In this document: positions 17,377 to 26,696 of the stretch, piece after piece
How the letters are laid out: each line of letters starts with the position of its first letter
How positions within the stretch are numbered: the first letter of the stretch is position 1
DNA from: Flammeovirgaceae bacterium 311
GTDB taxonomy: Bacteria; Bacteroidota; Bacteroidia; Cytophagales; Cyclobacteriaceae
Reading direction: 5' to 3'
Assembly (NCBI GenBank): GCA_000597885.1
Contig: CP004371.1
Location: 2,868,501-2,932,500 of the forward strand
DNA: 64,000 nucleotides
Made by a program: the position numbers and the translations under genes
The notes under the pieces: generated by a model
Database searches by the model: none
What the model was told of the DNA's origin: nothing
The model's input: the letters and a program-made list of their open reading frames with translations, nothing else

Positions 17377-17958
17377 GTTATTGATTTTAATACTTTACAA
17401 TGGTTTTCAAACTGGATGTTGGGTATTTAAATGTACCACAACTTTCCATTGCTGTTTAGTTTATGTATGAGTGTATTGCTTAAAGTTACAAGTATATGCC
17501 CAATAGCCATTTTGTTTTGTTGGGCTTAGTCTTGTATCTTCCTATAATTCTGATGGTTTCTAAATCCTAATCCATTGCATCAGTTTCCACTTCAGCTTCC
17601 CAATCAGGTTTGTTTGATATGAATGACCTCACCTTGGAAATCAGACCATTGGAAAGCGCAGGGGAGCAACCCCAGCTGCGCTGCGGCAGTCGTACTGTAG
17701 AGAAATCGGGCATTTACTAACTTAAATAAAAGCAGATGGCCTCGAAGATCCAGATCGATAGCAATTAAAGTGCATCGGGCCGCGGCGGCAAAAAACGCAT
17801 ATCATTTTTGCCACCAACCCGTCCGAAATACGCCCACTTTGTAGCTTTTTTATCTCTAAATTTCCATATATTGTAATAGTCCGGTGATGAATAAATTTGC
17901 TTCAGGAGTACTAATATTGGTAATTTTCTTTTCGTAGCAGCTCATCGTTACACCAGGT
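17377..17958. other. long spacer with a 33-codon reading frame
   Basis: No intact gene is visible. A plus-strand frame at 17,619-17,720 reads protein-like (MNDLTLEIRPLESAGEQ to EKSGIY) and is open upstream of its ATG, so it may be the tail of a lost gene. A second short GC-rich spot lies at 17,777-17,790. Confidence 0.3.
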
Positions 17959-18753
17959 TCAATCCAGCACGATTGTCTTTGTTTCAGCACTGTGGGTACT
18001 GAAATATCCTAAAGCACCTCCGCTAATGTTGGAGATTGGATTAGCAGGTGTCGCAGCTGCAAGGCTGATGGTTTGGTCTAAACTGGAGAAATAGGTGTAT
18101 ACCTCTTCAGGTATGGACTGTACCTCAACCTTAACAGTATCGCCGGGTTTTAACGCTCCATTTTCATTTGAGTAGCTAAGTGTCCTTATCAACTGGGCGC
18201 CGTCATTGCCTTCATCAGCACCGATAAAGATTGCCGGAATTCTGCTATTATTTACATACAGGAGGTGCCTGTAGAAGTTTCTGGTGCTGGAATTATCACG
18301 AAACCTGATGGTGATTGTTTTGATAGTGTCGCCGAAAATGACTGATTCTTCTATGTACAGACTATCAAAGCTCTCCAGCACAGGCATGGCAGCTGCTGCA
18401 GTATTGGTTTCTCCATCAATTCTCACAGTTAACGAATATGTTCTTCCCGGAATGCCTGCTAATGCTGTTGTTTTGTAAACGCCATCGCCGCTAGGGTTCA
18501 GGACTTCAGTATTGCCGCTATTGTCGCTTATCGTTACTACTGCATTGTCAATCCCGTTAAAGGTATTATCCTCATCGAAGCTTTTTGTTTGGGTGATTCT
18601 GACATAATGGGGGCCGGGGCCATCAGCAATATTCCCTTCAATCACATATTTTGGTGAAGCTGAATTCAAGTCCACATCTATTACTTTTTCGCACGAAGTG
18701 AGCAATAGAGCGTAGGTGAACAGAGGGAGTAAAAGGTATCCGGCACACTGCAT
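17959..18753 (-). CDS. DUF4249 lipoprotein
   Basis: The frame is open farther upstream, but the ATG at 18,753 is the logical start. It begins a lipoprotein signal (LLLTSC), the protein is 264 aa as usual for DUF4249, and it lies 10 bp after the receptor stop. The family has a SCEKVIDVDL-type N-terminus and Ig-like beta-sandwich segments, and is almost always encoded beside TonB-dependent receptors. It is presumed to be a surface or periplasmic partner of the receptor, substrate unknown. It is in an operon with the 18,764-21,097 gene. Confidence 0.8.
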   Translation of the reverse strand: MQCAGYLLLPLFTYALLLTSCEKVIDVDLNSASPKYVIEGNIADGPGPHYVRITQTKSFDEDNTFNGIDNAVVTISDNSGNTEVLNPSGDGVYKTTALAGIPGRTYSLTVRIDGETNTAAAAMPVLESFDSLYIEESVIFGDTIKTITIRFRDNSSTRNFYRHLLYVNNSRIPAIFIGADEGNDGAQLIRTLSYSNENGALKPGDTVKVEVQSIPEEVYTYFSSLDQTISLAAATPANPISNISGGALGYFSTHSAETKTIVLD

Positions 18754-18763
18754 ATCGTTGAAT

Positions 18764-21097
18764 CTAAAATCTGAAATTATAGGAAACAGAGGGCACCATT
18801 TTGAACAGGGCAATCTGGTATGCCTCTGTTCTGGCGGGGTCGTTTTTATTTTCTCTGAAATTGATGAGGTAGGCGTTGTCCCTTCCGTAGGCATTGTATA
18901 GGCTGAAGACCAGCTCTGAAGAAAAACGTTCTGTTTTAGATAGCTGCCAGGTGGCACCCACATCCAGCCGGTGATAATCGGGCATCCGGTACCCATTACG
19001 TTCAGTATAGTAAAACACTACCTGATCGTCTACCCTATATTTACCGCTGGGAAAAGTAACAGCATTGCCGGTACTGTAAACCCAGCTGGCCGATAAAGTC
19101 CATTTTGGGCTAAGCTCATAAAGGCCTACAACCGAAACGTCATGGGTCCTGTCCTGACGCGCCGGGTACCAGCTGCCGTTATTAATCCCCTCAATTAGCC
19201 TTTCGGTTCTGGAGAGGGTGTAGCCGAGCCAGCCATTAAACTTCCCATACTTCTTTTTGAGAAAAAGCTCCAGGCCATAGGCTCTTCCTGTTCCAAAAAG
19301 AAGCTCCGCTTCTACTGCATCACTATTGGTAACGTCGGCACCATCTTTAAAATCAATCTGGTTTTGCATGTGCTTATAATAAGCCTCGGCACTGAACTCA
19401 TACCTGTTACTAGCAAAGTTCCTGAAATAACCTGCTGATAGCTGGTCGCCTATCTGGGGCTTAATGATGTTGGAACTTGGCACCCATTTATCGGTAGGGT
19501 TAGCGGTGGATGAATTGGCAAGAAGATGCATGTTCTGAGTGGTGCGGGCATAGGCAGCTTTCAAGGATGCTCTGCCGCTAAGCTGCCAGGCTGCCGAAAG
19601 GCGAGGTTCCAGGTTTAGATAGGTCTTCACAAACCTGCCGGCACCATAGCGGGTAGTGTCCACTACCTGTTGCTGGTTGTTGATGCTATAAAAATCTCCG
19701 GGCCCCAGTATACTGAAGGAAGAAAGCCGCATGCCGTAGATGATTTCCAGTTGATCATTGGGCTGCCAATTATTAGAAACATAGAAGCCGTTTTCCCATG
19801 AATATCTTTTTTGCAAGGCCGGCAAACCCAGCGCTAAAGAGCCTGTATAAGAAATTTCGCCCGGCAGAATGGTATGGTAGGTTGACTGTATGCCTGCTGT
19901 TACCGTATTTTCCGGATTGGGAAAGTACTGGAACTCCTGCTTCAGGTTCCAATCCCGGATGCGGGAAGTAATGGCTATTTCATTACCGCTCAGGTTGATC
20001 CCTACCCGGTAACTGTAGTCGCTAAAAATAAGGGCGGTATTGGAGAACAGCCGATCATTCACCAGGTGGTTCCAGCGCAGGGTAGCCGTTGCATTACCCC
20101 AATCAATACCGAACATATCCCTGAAGCCCAGCTTATCCCGCCCAAAGTAGCCCGAGAGAAACAGCCTGTCTTTATCTGATAACGTATAGTTGACCTTTGC
20201 ATTGAGGTCATAGAAATAAAGGCTGCTCCTGGTGATGTCTTCGTTGCTGCTTAGCTTCAGGAAAAGATCTGCATACGTTCTGCGGCCACTTAGCAGGAAG
20301 GATGATTTCCCTTTCTGAATGGGTCCTTCCAGATTAAGTCTGGAGGAAATTACGCCGATGCCACCGCTTGCATGAAATTGCTGGTTGTTGCCTTCATTCA
20401 TGCGGATATCCAGCACGGAAGATAACCTGCCGCCATATTCTGCAGGCATACCCCCCTTATAGATGGTTATATCTTTTATGGCATCGGAATTAAATGTAGA
20501 GAAGAAGCCCAGCAGGTGAGAAGCATTGTACACCAAGGCATTGTCTAACAGAATCAGGTTCTGGTCAGCTCCGCCCCCTCTCACGTATAAGCCAGTATTT
20601 CCTTCGCCTGCAGATTTTATACCTGGCAACAGCTGCAGGGTTTTGAGTAAATCCCGCTCGCCAAATAGCACAGGTACTTTACTAATCTCTGCTATTTCCA
20701 GCTTTGCTACACCCGGTAAAGGATTGCTAACATTTTCGTCTGGCCTGGTGGCACTGATCACTACTTCATTTAATTGTTGGGTATCTTCCTGGAGCGCAAT
20801 TTCCAGTTTTACGTTGGTATTCAGCATAACGGAATGGGATTGCGGCTTGTATCCCAGGTAATTGAACAAGAGTGTATAGTTACCTTCCGGAAGGGTTAGT
20901 GAATAAAAACCATGTTCGTTAGTTACAGCTCCGGTAGCGGGCAACTCCTGCACTTTTATGGTGACCCCAATGAGTGTTTCACCTGTCTGTTTATCTTTTA
21001 CTGATCCACTAATGGTATGCCTGGCTTGCTGAGCAAAAGCCTGGAGAGTACCTATGAGCAGGCAAAGCAAAAAGCTAATGAAAGAATGGAATTTCAT
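18764..21097 (-). CDS. TonB-dependent receptor with carboxypeptidase-regulatory-like domain
   Basis: This 777-aa outer-membrane protein has a signal peptide to about residue 22. A CarboxypepD_reg-like domain follows (about 25-110; TISGSVKDKQTGETLIGVTI), then a plug (about 120-230, with LYVRGGGADQNLILLDN) and a 22-strand barrel ending in aromatic Phe (SYNFRF). It imports an unknown substrate with TonB energy. DUF4249 follows by 10 bp. A retropepsin-like protease and a LytS/LytTR pair sit upstream, which suggests a locally regulated uptake or signalling unit. Confidence 0.9.
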   Translation of the reverse strand: MKFHSFISFLLCLLIGTLQAFAQQARHTISGSVKDKQTGETLIGVTIKVQELPATGAVTNEHGFYSLTLPEGNYTLLFNYLGYKPQSHSVMLNTNVKLEIALQEDTQQLNEVVISATRPDENVSNPLPGVAKLEIAEISKVPVLFGERDLLKTLQLLPGIKSAGEGNTGLYVRGGGADQNLILLDNALVYNASHLLGFFSTFNSDAIKDITIYKGGMPAEYGGRLSSVLDIRMNEGNNQQFHASGGIGVISSRLNLEGPIQKGKSSFLLSGRRTYADLFLKLSSNEDITRSSLYFYDLNAKVNYTLSDKDRLFLSGYFGRDKLGFRDMFGIDWGNATATLRWNHLVNDRLFSNTALIFSDYSYRVGINLSGNEIAITSRIRDWNLKQEFQYFPNPENTVTAGIQSTYHTILPGEISYTGSLALGLPALQKRYSWENGFYVSNNWQPNDQLEIIYGMRLSSFSILGPGDFYSINNQQQVVDTTRYGAGRFVKTYLNLEPRLSAAWQLSGRASLKAAYARTTQNMHLLANSSTANPTDKWVPSSNIIKPQIGDQLSAGYFRNFASNRYEFSAEAYYKHMQNQIDFKDGADVTNSDAVEAELLFGTGRAYGLELFLKKKYGKFNGWLGYTLSRTERLIEGINNGSWYPARQDRTHDVSVVGLYELSPKWTLSASWVYSTGNAVTFPSGKYRVDDQVVFYYTERNGYRMPDYHRLDVGATWQLSKTERFSSELVFSLYNAYGRDNAYLINFRENKNDPARTEAYQIALFKMVPSVSYNFRF

Positions 21098-21398
21098 TTA
21101 CAGCACTTTGTTTGAAATTTGTTAGGAGATGGGGTTATGCCTCTTTGAATACTCTGAATTAGCAGGAGGTGAAGCTGCTGCTGCTGTAGGCCTTATGATT
21201 ATCTGGTGTAGTATTCTCGGAATTTGTCGATTAACACTTGCCTAATAACTGTGATGATAGTTCTGAAAGAACTATATGGTATAATTTTAGCCAGAGCATC
21301 AGCACTAAATGCTGCTAATTATATATGGAGATCCTAAATTCATGCTTTTATGATGCAGGAATGGCATTCGGTACAAAGCAACTGCAGTAAAATTGGCT
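21098..21398. other. spacer upstream of the TonB receptor
   Basis: This AT-rich region must carry the receptor operon's promoter. I see no clear TTTG/TAnnTTTG pair and no gene. Confidence 0.35.
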
Positions 21399-22637
21399 TC
21401 AATGGAACAGCGGACTTCTTCTTATTTTAATATCCATCTTTTTCCCATCACGCAATATTTTTAAACCAACTGTTTCGCCCTCCATTGTATACAAGGAGCT
21501 GCCTAAATACTTGTTACTGCAGTAGGTAGCATAATCTATAGTGCTAAGATCTGTTCCATTAATGGCCAGGATCTTATCGTTTACCTGTAGGCCCAGCCGT
21601 TCGGCTTCTGAATCTTTATATACTTTTCCAATGATAAATGAATTACTTTCTTTGTGGAAAATGGGATCGAAGCCATAGGTTATGGCAGCCGCAGCTTTGG
21701 CTTTTTTCTTATTGAAGTACACTGCCTGCTGTTTTGAAGTATTTTCTAAGGTGATGGTACCAAACTGTGCCAGGTACTCATTTCCCAATAAGGATGATTT
21801 AGTATTTACATGGATAATCGCATTATGGATTGTATCCATGGGCAGTGCGACATCCGTTTGAAGTACATGCGAAGTAATTAACTTTCTGCCGCCTGTACTC
21901 CCACTTGAATACCCATATGTTTCCACATAAACCACATGATCACCTGCTTCTTTAATATTCAGTTTTTCCATTGCAAGGTTGATAGATCCACCGTTACCCG
22001 TATCTAAAACAAAATCCTCCTCTTCTCCCAGTATTCGAACCTTGCCGATTATAATCTGACCTTGTGGTCTGGTCACTACCACATCCACCTTGGTTGCATC
22101 CTTGGGAATCTTCAGTTTTGATATATCAGAAGAAGCAATCAGCCGTTTGTTGTCATAATCGATTTGCCAGTTGTAGTGCATTAAAAAATTTCCGCCAATA
22201 ATACCTCCGTTTGCATAACATCGTACTTCGCCTGCCAGGGTATTGGTGGAGGCCATATTCATGTTTTCAATTTTTAGGTTACCAACAGTCACTGCTTCAG
22301 TATGATAGAATTCCAGCTTCTGCTCAGTCCCGTTTGCATCTTTTGAAACAAATGAAGCCTTTGTCTTAGGGAGTTGCAGGTCCAGAGCTACTTCCTCCCA
22401 GATAACGGTGGGCGCACCTGTATCTAAGACAAAATCATATTCCCGACCATTAACCTTAGCCTTAATGATTAATTTATTGTTCCGATACTCAAAAGGAATA
22501 GTATCCCGTACTGAAATAGCAGTAACATCACCCGCTGTCATATCTCTGTATACCCGAATAAATTTACAGCCCTCGCAACAGACGGCTATCAGGCTTATTG
22601 CCAGCAGGGTGAATATTGGTATCCGAAATTTTTTCAT
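21399..22637 (-). CDS. retropepsin-like aspartyl protease with C-terminal PDZ domain, lipoprotein-like
   Basis: This 412-aa protein has an N-terminal signal containing Cys-rich CCEGC (20-24), compatible with lipidation. Two retropepsin lobes each carry an active-site-like motif: LDTGAP at 71-76 and LDTGNG at 211-216. A PDZ domain follows (about 315-405; KDSEAERLGLQVNDKILAIN). Having both DTG motifs in one chain implies a pepsin-like pseudo-dimer. Such proteins are widespread in Bacteroidota, likely periplasmic, with unknown substrates. It is transcribed toward the TonB receptor, 300 bp away. Confidence 0.8.
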   Translation of the reverse strand: MKKFRIPIFTLLAISLIAVCCEGCKFIRVYRDMTAGDVTAISVRDTIPFEYRNNKLIIKAKVNGREYDFVLDTGAPTVIWEEVALDLQLPKTKASFVSKDANGTEQKLEFYHTEAVTVGNLKIENMNMASTNTLAGEVRCYANGGIIGGNFLMHYNWQIDYDNKRLIASSDISKLKIPKDATKVDVVVTRPQGQIIIGKVRILGEEEDFVLDTGNGGSINLAMEKLNIKEAGDHVVYVETYGYSSGSTGGRKLITSHVLQTDVALPMDTIHNAIIHVNTKSSLLGNEYLAQFGTITLENTSKQQAVYFNKKKAKAAAAITYGFDPIFHKESNSFIIGKVYKDSEAERLGLQVNDKILAINGTDLSTIDYATYCSNKYLGSSLYTMEGETVGLKILRDGKKMDIKIRRSPLFH

Positions 22638-23006
22638 TTCTACTGAATTTTCCGGAAATAACTAAGCACAGACTGGATACCAAAAAATATTATACGAAGC
22701 AGGAGTTTTGTGATACAAAGGTCCTATTCAAACGCTTGATCAGCCGAATGCACCTGTAAACCTAAATTAGTTTTTACATTAGCCAGGAAACAATAGCAAA
22801 AGCGCATTGAAAGGCATGAAATTTTTGAATACCCTTATGGTGTAGTTTAGGCAGAAAAGTAAAAGTAAGGGGAGCATCTAGCCCTCTGCTTCCAACCAAC
22901 TGTAAGCACGATTTTGCGGGTTGGTATTGTAAAAGATGGGTTTTAAGGCCTGGAATCAGGACTTGGTATAATAAAAATTCAGGGAGGTATTTATTAGATT
23001 AGTTTT
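22638..23006. other. divergent promoter region
   Basis: This 369-bp spacer lies between the minus-strand protease and the plus-strand histidine kinase, and should hold both promoters. I find no decisive motif and no gene. Confidence 0.4.
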
Positions 23007-24152
23007 ATGAGCGTCGTAGAGATATCAAAAAAAATGAAGGCAGCACTTATGAGCATCAACAAGCGATTTAGCTTCCGGAGAATTTTTGGAGTACTAGCCT
23101 TGATCTATCTTGCTATCACGCTTATAGTAGCTGGTGTATTTATAGTCTTATCGACAAAAAATAATGAGCTAAGCTCCGAAAATCTTATTACCGAAAAAGA
23201 ATTTCTGGACCAGGGCATTAGCTTAGTATTCAATGCTTTCTTTTTTTATTTTACACTTAATGCCTTCTATTGGAGAATAGCGAATCGGGAAAAAGCTGCT
23301 AAATTTTTAAAGCCTGTTGGTTTAGGGGTGCTTGCACAATGCGCTTATCACTACCTTTTGTTTCTTCTGTTTAACGATGATAATGTTATCCTTTCTGTTG
23401 ATGATGTTGAAAGGGGGGATCCTCTACCTGTTGGTATGATGGCGGCCTCCTACCTGATGATAGCTACCTTCTATGTAAGCATATCATTCCTGGTGGCTTA
23501 CCTCACTTCCCTAAGAGATGCACGCAAACAAAACCAGGTGCTTAAGCAGCAGAAAATACAGCTTGAGCTGGAAAATGCACAAGCGAACTATAAGTTCCTG
23601 AAGTCACAGATCAACCCTCATTTTTTGCACAATACCCTTAGCTTTTTTTACGCCAGATCCCTGCCCCACTCGGCAGAATTATCAGAGGGCATACTCACCC
23701 TTAGTGCCATTATGCGGTATGCTTTAAGCGAAGGCAACGCAAAAGAAGGCAGAGCATCCCTGAAAGATGAGGTCGAACACCTGCAGAACGTTATCAGGAT
23801 TAACCAGCTGCGGTTTAACAATAAGCTAAATGTGCAACTACAGGTAGAGGGGAATATCAATGGTGCCAGGATTGTACCATTTGTTTTAATTACGCTGGTG
23901 GAAAACGCTTTGAAACATGGAGATTTGAAAAGTGCTGAATGTCCAGTTGTTTTCAGCATTCATCTGCATGGTAAAAAGTTTTATTTCTATAGCCATAATA
24001 AAAAGAAAGCGGGGGCTAAAGAGCACTCCACCGGTATTGGCTTAGATAATATTAAAAAACGCCTGACCCTGGCCTATGGAAATAAATGTCTCTTGCAGGT
24101 AAAGGACAGCGCCGAATATTATACTACCGAATTAACCATTGACCCACTATGA
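23007..24152 (+). CDS. LytS/YehU-type sensor histidine kinase
   Basis: This 381-aa protein has four predicted membrane helices in residues 25-170. A short coiled coil then leads into a PF06580 His_kinase domain with QINPHFLHNT (phosphoacceptor His205) and an HATPase domain (VENALKHG near 298; TGIGLDNIKKRL near 346). It should autophosphorylate and pass phosphate to the LytTR regulator whose start overlaps its stop by 4 bp (ATGA), indicating translational coupling. The membrane part has no recognisable ligand domain. Confidence 0.9.
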   Translation: MSVVEISKKMKAALMSINKRFSFRRIFGVLALIYLAITLIVAGVFIVLSTKNNELSSENLITEKEFLDQGISLVFNAFFFYFTLNAFYWRIANREKAAKFLKPVGLGVLAQCAYHYLLFLLFNDDNVILSVDDVERGDPLPVGMMAASYLMIATFYVSISFLVAYLTSLRDARKQNQVLKQQKIQLELENAQANYKFLKSQINPHFLHNTLSFFYARSLPHSAELSEGILTLSAIMRYALSEGNAKEGRASLKDEVEHLQNVIRINQLRFNNKLNVQLQVEGNINGARIVPFVLITLVENALKHGDLKSAECPVVFSIHLHGKKFYFYSHNKKKAGAKEHSTGIGLDNIKKRLTLAYGNKCLLQVKDSAEYYTTELTIDPL

Positions 24153-24907
24153 CCAGATGCCTAATTGTGGATGACGAACAGCATGCGATAGATCTATTGG
24201 CAAACTATATAAACCAGACCCCTTTTCTGGAGCTGGTGGGCCATACTACCAATCCTGTGGAAGCACTGCATCTGGTGAATACGCTAAAGGTTGAACTTAT
24301 CTTACTTGATATACAGATGCCGGAACTGTCGGGGATTGAGTTCCTGAAGATTTGCGGTAACAAGTACAAAGTTATCCTGACCACAGCCTATTCGGAGTAT
24401 GCGGTTGAAGGCTTTGAACACGATGTAATAGACTATCTGCTCAAACCCATTTCTTTCGACCGCTTTTTGAAGGCAGCACATAAGGCACAGGCCATGATGC
24501 AAAGCAGAGAACAGGATGCCAATCCTAATTCTCCCGCAGCGCAACAAGCAGTACCTGCACCTTTATCCGCTACTGCCCAAACATATATGTTTGTGAAGGG
24601 AGAAAGCAAAAACAAATTCCTGAAGGTGAATTATAGTGATATCCTTTTCGTGGAAGGCTTAAAGAACTATGTCTCTATCTATTCGTCAGGGCAGCGACTG
24701 GTCACCTATCAATCCCTGGCAGCGTTGGCAGAGGAGCTCCCACAGCCTCCATTTTACCGGGTGCACAGGTCCTACATCATCTCCATTGATAAAATTTCGA
24801 TGATTGACGGGAATATCATTTACATTGGCGACAAGATGATACCCCTGGGGGAGACCTACCGCGATACGTTCCTGAACATGATCCGGGACAGGAAAAAGCT
24901 ACAGTAG
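24149..24907 (+). CDS. LytTR-family response regulator
   Basis: This 252-aa protein has a receiver domain (1-120, phosphoacceptor Asp54 in LLDIQMPELSG, Lys in LLKPIS near 109) and a LytTR DNA-binding domain (about 145-248; FVEGLKNYVSIY and FYRVHRSYIISIDKI). It overlaps the kinase gene by 4 bp and forms its cognate pair. LytTR regulators bind direct repeats near their targets. The TonB receptor/DUF4249 operon and the protease are the obvious local candidates, by proximity only. Confidence 0.9.
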   Translation: MTRCLIVDDEQHAIDLLANYINQTPFLELVGHTTNPVEALHLVNTLKVELILLDIQMPELSGIEFLKICGNKYKVILTTAYSEYAVEGFEHDVIDYLLKPISFDRFLKAAHKAQAMMQSREQDANPNSPAAQQAVPAPLSATAQTYMFVKGESKNKFLKVNYSDILFVEGLKNYVSIYSSGQRLVTYQSLAALAEELPQPPFYRVHRSYIISIDKISMIDGNIIYIGDKMIPLGETYRDTFLNMIRDRKKLQ

Positions 24908-25250
24908 CATCTTATTAATCTCCCTATGGGCCAGAAAGACTACTTTCTTTAATGAACTTTTCATCTGGGAAAGAACCTTAAGCCTTGACACCCGCCACTG
25001 CTGTGTACATCCTGATTTTCCATTTAATTTCTCAATTATATTGGTGCCAGGCCGCAGGAGCGATGTAGATGATCATTCTCGATCACCAGCACCTTTCTAC
25101 TTCACAGTAAGATATCCCAATTTTTTAATTTAAGTTGAATCCTGTTGCGTTGCACCAATCAGTATAGCTGGAATAAACGCATGTACATAGGTACTTTTGT
25201 GTTCTCAGGTGTATATAGCTCCTGCTTGTGTTTCTCATAATACCATAGAA
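24908..25250. other. spacer with a possible receiver-domain scrap
   Basis: I see no intact gene. On the minus strand near 25,100-25,050, a few codons read RKVLVIENDH, like the start of a response regulator, but nothing extends it. The rest is non-coding. Confidence 0.25.
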
Positions 25251-25661
25251 ATGAAATATATAATTGCGCTCTTAACCGTGGTGATTCTTATGGGTTGCCA
25301 AAACGATGCTACACTTGAAAAGCCAAAATTTAAAACCATCATGATCAAATCATTTGGTAAAGTTGAGACGCTGCCAGACCAGGCAACATTTCATATCAAT
25401 TTGAATTGTTTGGATAAATCGGTCAGATCTTCTAAGCAATGTCTTGTTGAGAAATCTAATGAATTGATTAGTAAGCTTCTTTCATTTGGCATTAAGCAAG
25501 AAGATATACTTACGACTTCAGTTGGCATGAATAAGAGCTACAGCTGGCGAAGTAACTCCAGAGTATTTGAATCAGTCCCTAACCCAAATTTTTTAGATAA
25601 AGCTCCTATCCGGCTTCACTTATCAGTATTACTTTATTTTTCAGGGATGATTCCCGGATAA
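25251..25661 (+). pseudogene. SIMPL (DUF541)-domain lipoprotein, 3' truncated
   Basis: A lipoprotein signal (MKYIIALLTVVILMGC) is followed by the first part of a SIMPL domain (IKSFGKVETLPDQATFHINL, then ISKLLSFGIKQEDILTTSV). Family homology stops near 25,600. The last codons to the stop at 25,661 run antisense through the LacI fragment and are not native. About half of a normal protein of roughly 220-240 aa is missing. The break coincides with a junction to foreign sequence. Confidence 0.65.
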
Positions 25662-25866
25662 TAATTTCCGGCTTCAAAACAACTTTTCGTGAAATAGTAG
25701 GAATATTGCTGTTGGAATTTAACTGCTCAAAAAAAAGTTCCGCTGCAATTGTGCCCATTGTTTTACTCTGTTGATCAACTGTAGTCAGGGGTGGATCCGT
25801 AAATTCCGTAAATGGATCATTACTAAATCCGGCAAGGGCTACCTCTTCCGGTATTCTTATCTTTCT
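25607..25866 (-). pseudogene. LacI-family regulator, C-terminal fragment
   Basis: The minus strand from about 25,860 to the TAG at 25,607 reads RIPEEVALAGFSNDPFTEFT, then PPLTTVDQQSKTMGTIAAEL and KPEIIIRESS. This is the conserved C-terminal subdomain of LacI/PurR-type repressors. The DNA-binding and most of the sensor domain are missing. It abuts the end of the integrase fragment in the same frame, separated by a stop. Confidence 0.75.
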
Positions 25867-26220
25867 TTACTTTAACACCTGCAGCGCCTGCAGACTCCTC
25901 CCCGACTCATCCTCGCCCAGGTAGCGTTGTTTGAGAGCCTCTGCAGTCAGCAGCCTGCGCTCCTTTTCCAGCGCCTGCTGGCAATCATAAAGACGATTAC
26001 GCACCTGCTCCAGGTAAGTGGCCAGCGCACGGACCTCTTCTTTATTGCCCTTAGTGCTTCCCTTTCCCTCATCCCAGTTGCACTGGGGGACTTTTCTTTT
26101 CAGGGAGAGGTCCAGACTTTTGCCGTCAACGGTAATGCGAGCATAGACCGGTGCCAGAGCTGCTTTAAGCTTATACTTCTTGATAAAGAAAGAAATGCCG
26201 AAGGTGTTTTTTGCTTTCAT
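25867..26220 (-). pseudogene. tyrosine recombinase (phage-type integrase), N-terminal fragment
   Basis: These 117 codons match the N-terminal arm-type domain of Bacteroidota integrases: FGISFFIKKYKLK, APVYARITVDGK, DLSLKRKVPQCNWDEGKG and the helix ending LTAEALKQRYLGED. Full proteins have about 400 aa with a catalytic R-H-R-Y domain, absent here. The fragment ends at the junction with the LacI piece. Its position 0.3 kb inside the tRNA-Pro attachment copy marks it as the island's former integrase. Confidence 0.75.
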
Positions 26221-26462
26221 ACAATCCTATTTAGCGGTACTTGAATCACATTGCCTGTGCCCCTTGAAAAAAGGGCACGGAAAAAGGCTCAAAAAGCACT
26301 AAATCCAGCCATTCGCTATGCTCTAAATATTAGATGCAATCTTCTGTATTGCAGTCGATTACACCTGTTTTCAAGCCCCCAATTTAGAAAATAAAAAAGG
26401 GACCACGAATAGGGCATATTTTCATTGAGATTGTATGAATGATTTGAGGGGTAGAAAAACAA
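26221..26462. other. spacer between integrase relic and tRNA terminator
   Basis: This is non-coding, AT-rich sequence. It is the region where the recombinase binding sites of the element would be expected, but I cannot identify repeats confidently. Confidence 0.3.
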
Positions 26463-26496
26463 AAAACCCTCTAAATCTTGCGATTTAGAGGGTTTT
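26463..26496 (-). terminator. terminator of tRNA-Pro
   Basis: The 15-bp arms aaaaccctctaaatc and gatttagagggtttt surround a 4-nt loop. On the minus strand T-rich sequence follows. Confidence 0.8.
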
Positions 26497-26543
26497 GGGG
26501 GCTTTTAACAGACCACTTTGTCGGGATGACAGGATTTGAACCT
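26493..26543 (-). repeat. right attachment-site copy overlapping tRNA-Pro
   Basis: This is identical over 51 bp to 8,875-8,925. It contains the last 23 nt of the tRNA gene and 28 nt downstream. Confidence 0.8.
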
Positions 26544-26594
26544 GCGGCCTCCCGCCCCCCAGACGGACGCGCTACCGGGCTGCGCTACATCCCG
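26521..26594 (-). tRNA. tRNA-Pro (anticodon GGG)
   Basis: A 74-nt cloverleaf: acceptor CGGGATG/CATCCCG, D-stem GCGC/GCGC, anticodon loop CTGGGGG (anticodon GGG), variable AGGCC, T-stem GCAGG/CCTGT with loop TTCAAAT, discriminator A. CCA is not encoded. The gene is intact and served as the integration target of the island. Confidence 0.93.
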
Positions 26595-26696
26595 AACGGG
26601 CTGCAATATTACGAATTTTTTTATTTCTTTTACAGTACTGTATGCCAATTTTTGGTTACAACTCCCAATATTGCCTGCTCATTACGTTATCGCTAC

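Larger units (their letters stand above)
8875..26543. mobile_element. decayed genomic island integrated at tRNA-Pro(GGG)
   Basis: A 51-bp perfect direct repeat (8875-8925 and 26493-26543) bounds 17.6 kb. The right copy includes the last 23 nt of an intact tRNA-Pro; the left copy carries only that 3' fragment. A truncated phage-type integrase gene lies 0.3 kb inside the tRNA end, as usual for tRNA-targeting integrative elements. The interior has low coding density, several gene relics, two transposase remnants and regulators, in contrast to the dense flanks. The integrase is broken, so the element is probably immobile. I infer that the genes inside arrived with, or accumulated in, this element. 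Confidence 0.75.

Noticed and set aside
17635-17700. GC-rich stretch resembling the micro-elements
   Set aside because: It reads as continuous codons (PLESAGEQPQLRCGSRTVEK) and does not align with the 12- or 28-nt cores.
26478-26696. Possible 73-residue N-terminal extension of the WG-repeat lipoprotein
   Set aside because: It is read through the antisense strand of tRNA-Pro and its terminator. A lipoprotein signal starts at ATG 26,697.
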